Assembly (NCBI GenBank): GCA_945875975.1
Contig: CAMCMD010000013.1
Span: 1 to 37,803, forward strand
Direction of reading: 5' to 3'
Length of the DNA stretch: 37,803 nucleotides
Origin: Rickettsia typhi
GTDB lineage: Bacteria; Pseudomonadota; Alphaproteobacteria; Rickettsiales; Rickettsiaceae
In this document: positions 34,632 to 37,803 of the stretch, one piece after another
Layout of the letters: the number at the start of each line of letters is the position of its first letter
Numbering within the stretch: the stretch's first letter is position 1
Translations under genes and position numbers: made by a program
Notes under the pieces: generated by a model
Told to the model about the DNA's origin: nothing
The model's input: only the letters and a program-made list of their open reading frames with translations
The model's database searches: none

Positions 34632-35003
34632 ATGCCAACAAATAGTCAATTGGTCAGATTTGGTAGACAGTCAAAGGTCAGAAAAAGTAAGTCTCCAGCT
34701 CTTAAGTCAAATCCTTTTCTTAAAGGTGTTTGTGTAATAGTGAAAACGGTAACGCCAAAGAAACCTAACTCAGCTTTGCGTAAGATTGCAAGGGTACGGT
34801 TGAGTAATGGAGAGTACGTAAATGCTTATATACCTGGTGAAGGTCATAATTTGCAGGAACACTCGGCTGTTTTGGTTAGAGGTGGTAGAGTTCCTGATCT
34901 TCCTGGTGTTAAGTATCATATAGTCCGTGGTGCTCTTGATACTCAAGGTGTTAAGGGGCGTAAGCAAGGTCGTTCACGTTACGGCACTTCTTCTAAGGGT
35001 TAG
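34632..35003 (+). CDS. rpsL: 30S ribosomal protein S12 (uS12)
   Basis: Decoding-centre protein of the small subunit. The 123 residues include [11 protein letters not shown] with K43, the residue that keeps ribosomes streptomycin-sensitive, and [20 protein letters not shown]. At the position matching E. coli K88 (K87 in mature numbering), this protein has Pro (P88 in [10 protein letters not shown]), a point of interest for drug response. The C-terminus is short and lacks the usual RPK tail. First gene of the str operon, 35 bp before rpsG. Confidence 0.97.
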   Translation: MPTNSQLVRFGRQSKVRKSKSPALKSNPFLKGVCVIVKTVTPKKPNSALRKIARVRLSNGEYVNAYIPGEGHNLQEHSAVLVRGGRVPDLPGVKYHIVRGALDTQGVKGRKQGRSRYGTSSKG

Positions 35004-35038
35004 TAATAATTTAAATATAAAATCGATATAGGTATACA

Positions 35039-35527
35039 ATGTCGCGACGTCATGCAGCTGTAAAGAGAGTAATAAAGCCAGATACGAAATATAAGAGCGT
35101 ATTGCTTTCAAAGTTTATTAATAATGTAATGCAAAGTGGAAAAAAATCCCTCGCAGAGAGGTTGGTGTATGGAGCTTTTGCTAGGGTTGAAAAGAAGCAT
35201 GGTTCTGATCCATTCAAGACATTTAATGATAGTATGAACAATGTGAAGCCTTATGTTGAAGTCACATCGGTAAGGGTTGGTGGTGCAAATTATCAAGTGC
35301 CTTCGCCTGTTGATGAAAGAAGGGGCTATGCTCTTGCTATACGTTGGGTTATTGATGCTGCACAAAAACGCTCTGGTCGAAGCATGATCGAAAAATTGGC
35401 AGAGGAATTATTTGATGCTGCAAATAATCGTGGCGTTGCGATTAAGAAGAGAGAGGATACTCACAAGATGGCAGAAGCTAACAAAGCTTTCGCGCATTTT
35501 GCTCAAAGATCACAACAACAGAGGTAG
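35039..35527 (+). CDS. rpsG: 30S ribosomal protein S7 (uS7)
   Basis: Primary binder of the 3-prime domain of 16S rRNA that organises the 30S head. The 162 residues match the roughly 156-160 of the family. The N-terminus [20 protein letters not shown], the conserved [19 protein letters not shown] and the C-terminal [18 protein letters not shown] are all typical. Its end carries GAGGTAGG, which serves as the ribosome site for fusA two bases after the stop. Confidence 0.97.
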   Translation: MSRRHAAVKRVIKPDTKYKSVLLSKFINNVMQSGKKSLAERLVYGAFARVEKKHGSDPFKTFNDSMNNVKPYVEVTSVRVGGANYQVPSPVDERRGYALAIRWVIDAAQKRSGRSMIEKLAEELFDAANNRGVAIKKREDTHKMAEANKAFAHFAQRSQQQR

Positions 35528-35529
35528 GT

Positions 35530-37602
35530 ATGTCCAAGAAGTCATTAGCTGACGTTCGTAATATCGGTATATGCGCACATATTGATGCTGGTAAAACTAC
35601 TACTACAGAGCGTATTCTTTATTATACAGGGAAGTCTCATAATATAGGAGAAGTACACGATGGCGGTGCTACTATGGATTGGATGGAGCAAGAGCAGGAA
35701 AGAGGTATTACTATTACGTCTGCTGCTACAACTTGTTATTGGAATGAGAAGAGAATAAACATTATTGACACTCCTGGTCACGTTGACTTTACTATTGAAG
35801 TAGAAAGGTCCCTCCGGGTTCTTGATGGTGCGGTAACTGTTTTTGATGGTGTAGCTGGTGTTGAGCCACAATCTGAGACTGTTTGGCGTCAGGCTGATAA
35901 ATATCATGTTCCTAGAATGTGTTTTGTTAACAAGCTTGATAGAGCTGGCGCAGACTTTTTTAGATGCGTGCATATGATTATTGATAGATTAGGAGCTGTG
36001 CCGCTTGTGTTGCAGTTGCCAATTGGTGTTGAGGATGAGTTTCAAGGGGTTGTTGACCTTGTAAAAATGCAGTCAATTATTTGGAAAGATGGTTCGCTAG
36101 GAGCGGAATACACATATGGTGAAATTCCTGCTGATTTAAAAGATAAGGCAAATGAGTATAGATTGAAGTTGTTAGAAACTGCTGTTGAAACTGATGATGT
36201 TGTGATGGAGAAGTATCTTGCTGCAGAAGAGATTTCCGAGGCTGAGTTAAAGTCATGTATAAGAAAGGGTACGATTGCTGGTACTTTTGTTCCGGTAATT
36301 TGTGGCTCTGCCTTTAAAAACAAAGGTGTACAGCCTTTGCTTGATGCTGTAGTAGACTATTTGCCTTCGCCACTTGATATACCTCCGACTAAAGCTATTG
36401 ACGCTAAAACCGGTGAAGAAACAACGATTGCGAATTCAGAAGATGGTCCGTTTGCAGCTCTGGCGTTTAAGATAATGACTGATCCTTTTGTAGGCTCTCT
36501 TACCTTTGCAAGAATTTATTCGGGCAAACTTTCTTCTGGCTCATCAGTTGTAAATACTGTAAAAAACCAGAAAGAACGTGTAGGTCGTATGTTGCTTATG
36601 CATGCGAATGATCGTGAGGATATAAAGGAAGCTGTTGCGGGTGATATCGTTGCTTTAGCCGGTTTAAAAAATACTACAACTGGTGATACTCTGTGCGGTC
36701 CTGATGTTGGTCTTATTCTTGAGAGAATGGAGTTCCCTGAGCCGGTTATTAAGCTTGCTGTTGAGCCAAAGTCAACTGCTGATCAGGAAAAAATGGGATT
36801 TGCGCTTGCTAAACTTGCTTCGGAAGACCCGTCATTTAGGGTGTCTACAACTGAAAACGGTCAAACAAATATCGAAGGAATGGGTGAGCTTCACTTAGAA
36901 ATTCTTGTAGATAGAATGAGAAGGGAGTTTAAAGTTGAAGCGAATGTTGGTGCTCCTGAAGTGGCTTATCGTGAAACGATTACTACTTCTTATGAAGTTG
37001 ACTATACGCATAAAAAACAGTCAGGTGGTGCTGGTCAGTTTGCTAGAGTGAAAATTACTTTTGAACCAGGTGAGCAAGGTAGTGGTTTTACTTTTGATAG
37101 TAAAATTGTTGGCGGATCTGTTCCAAAGGAATTTATTCCTGGCGTAGAGAAAGGGTTGAAGAGCATTATGGGTAGTGGTGTTGTTGCTGGATATCCAATG
37201 ATTGACTTTAAAGCTACTCTCACAGATGGTGCTTTCCATGATGTAGATTCTAGCGTACTTGCGTTTGAAATTGCTGCTAAAGCGGCTTTTAGAGAAGGTA
37301 TGCCAAAAGCTGGAGCAAAGCTGCTTGAACCGATTATGAAGGTCGAAGTTGTTACTCCGGAAGATTACATGGGAGACATTATTGGTGATTTAAATAGTCG
37401 TAGAGGTTCTATTCAAAATATGGAGCCAAGGGGTAATGCTCAGGTAATATCTGCTCATGTTCCTTTGGCTGAAATGTTTGGTTATGTAAATACGTTAAGA
37501 TCAATGTCTCAAGGCAGGGCTCAATATAGTATGGAATTTAATAGCTATGCTCAAGTGCCTGGACAAGTTGTAGATGCGATTTTGATTAAGCAGAAAAAGT
37601 AG
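35530..37602 (+). CDS. fusA: Translation elongation factor G
   Basis: GTPase that moves tRNA and mRNA through the ribosome and helps recycle it. The 690 residues show G1 AHIDAGKTT (16-24), the switch II motif DTPGHVDFT and NKLDRAGAD (G4). [19 protein letters not shown] ends the G domain. Domains II to V follow, with domain IV core [18 protein letters not shown]. All landmarks are intact. It is the last gene of the operon; tuf, which follows fusA in most bacteria, is absent here and tRNA-Trp follows instead. The -35/-10 boxes of the operon lie before rpsL. Confidence 0.98.
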   Translation: MSKKSLADVRNIGICAHIDAGKTTTTERILYYTGKSHNIGEVHDGGATMDWMEQEQERGITITSAATTCYWNEKRINIIDTPGHVDFTIEVERSLRVLDGAVTVFDGVAGVEPQSETVWRQADKYHVPRMCFVNKLDRAGADFFRCVHMIIDRLGAVPLVLQLPIGVEDEFQGVVDLVKMQSIIWKDGSLGAEYTYGEIPADLKDKANEYRLKLLETAVETDDVVMEKYLAAEEISEAELKSCIRKGTIAGTFVPVICGSAFKNKGVQPLLDAVVDYLPSPLDIPPTKAIDAKTGEETTIANSEDGPFAALAFKIMTDPFVGSLTFARIYSGKLSSGSSVVNTVKNQKERVGRMLLMHANDREDIKEAVAGDIVALAGLKNTTTGDTLCGPDVGLILERMEFPEPVIKLAVEPKSTADQEKMGFALAKLASEDPSFRVSTTENGQTNIEGMGELHLEILVDRMRREFKVEANVGAPEVAYRETITTSYEVDYTHKKQSGGAGQFARVKITFEPGEQGSGFTFDSKIVGGSVPKEFIPGVEKGLKSIMGSGVVAGYPMIDFKATLTDGAFHDVDSSVLAFEIAAKAAFREGMPKAGAKLLEPIMKVEVVTPEDYMGDIIGDLNSRRGSIQNMEPRGNAQVISAHVPLAEMFGYVNTLRSMSQGRAQYSMEFNSYAQVPGQVVDAILIKQKK

Positions 37603-37611
37603 TTTTTTTGT

Positions 37612-37641
37612 TTATCACAAGGCGGTACTATGGTGTGATAA
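37612..37641. other. Hairpin between fusA and tRNA-Trp
   Basis: A perfect 8-bp inverted repeat (ttatcaca at 37612-37619, tgtgataa at 37634-37641) with a 14-base loop. A T run (tttttttg) precedes it and none follows, so it is more likely an RNA processing or attenuation structure than a terminator. Confidence 0.35.
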
Positions 37642-37668
37642 CACTTGAATTAGTACTGAGAATATGAT

Positions 37669-37744
37669 AGGAGTGTAGCTCAATTGGTAGAGCGCCGGTC
37701 TCCAAAACCGGAGGTTGCGGGTTCGATGCCTGTCGCTCCTGCCA
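37669..37744 (+). tRNA. trnW: tRNA-Trp (anticodon CCA)
   Basis: A 76-nt cloverleaf. The acceptor stem is aggagtg (37669-37675) with cgctcct, with one G-U pair. The D arm is GCTCAATTGGTAGAGC and the anticodon arm is ccggt-ctCCAaa-accgg with anticodon CCA at 37702-37704. The T arm carries GGTTCGATGCC. Discriminator G73 and the CCA end are coded. tRNA-Trp followed by secE and nusG is the known Rickettsia arrangement after fusA; the window ends before those genes. Confidence 0.96.
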
Positions 37745-37803
37745 CTTTTGCTTTTAGAACGAGATTTAAGGTCGTATGTTTAAGAATTTAAAAGTGTATA
37801 AGT

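Noticed and set aside
35545..35973. Minus-strand open frame over the start of fusA
   Set aside because: Antisense shadow of a highly conserved gene.
37642..37668. Separate promoter for tRNA-Trp (TTGAAT and TATGAT)
   Set aside because: The two boxes are only 12 bases apart; read-through from fusA with processing is as likely.

Overview
The window is a stretch of AT-rich chromosome from an obligate intracellular alphaproteobacterium of the family Rickettsiaceae, most likely Rickettsia or a close relative such as Ca. Megaira or Ca. Tisiphia. Signs for this are a three-subunit pnt transhydrogenase, an isolated purC, three amino acid uptake systems, an fusA gene followed by tRNA-Trp instead of tuf, a candidate phosphatidylinositol-kinase effector, ankyrin-repeat debris and many decayed insertion sequences. 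The genus cannot be fixed from the sequence alone.

Layout. (1) 1-3422 is an accessory zone: a terminator-like hairpin, a 140-bp inverted-repeat element, a 519-residue protein with PI3/4-kinase-like motifs (Risk1-like), the left end of an IS110-family element with its leader (candidate bridge RNA) and a stub of its recombinase, then an IS6-family element with good ends but a frameshifted transposase. (2) 3433-8014 is core: rlmH-sucB-sucA on the minus strand, with a clear promoter before sucA. (3) 8054-10620 is a second accessory zone: a 144-bp MITE, an IS630 stub, two IS6 ends facing each other around an orphan gene with an internal 42-bp repeat, an IS6 transposase tail cut by the end of the same MITE family, a beheaded ankyrin gene, and a long palindrome. 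(4) 10642-14011, minus strand, is a replication, repair and envelope cluster: recR, ybaB, dnaX, the SRP RNA gene ffs with its own promoter, and lolA. (5) 14069-17076, plus strand, is pntAA-pntAB-pntB, followed by a dead gene. (6) 17406-31155, all minus strand, holds a UPF0114 protein, an amino acid permease, brnQ, rpsD, purC, exoD, an M16 peptidase, a GT4 glycosyltransferase, hisS, a large membrane-anchored unknown, a second amino acid transporter and mnmA. (7) 31332-33621 is yidC-engB, followed by a PAP2 phosphatase on the minus strand. (8) 34552-37744 is the str operon, rpsL-rpsG-fusA, with a clear promoter, and then tRNA-Trp.

The genes fit a host-dependent life: amino acids are imported, energy comes from the TCA cycle and transhydrogenase, and translation and envelope genes are kept. 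The most unusual material is in the two mobile-element zones on either side of sucAB. Best candidates for a closer look are the kinase-like effector, the IS110 leader as a possible bridge RNA, the orphan gene between two IS6 ends, and the palindrome lying over the -10 box of the str promoter.
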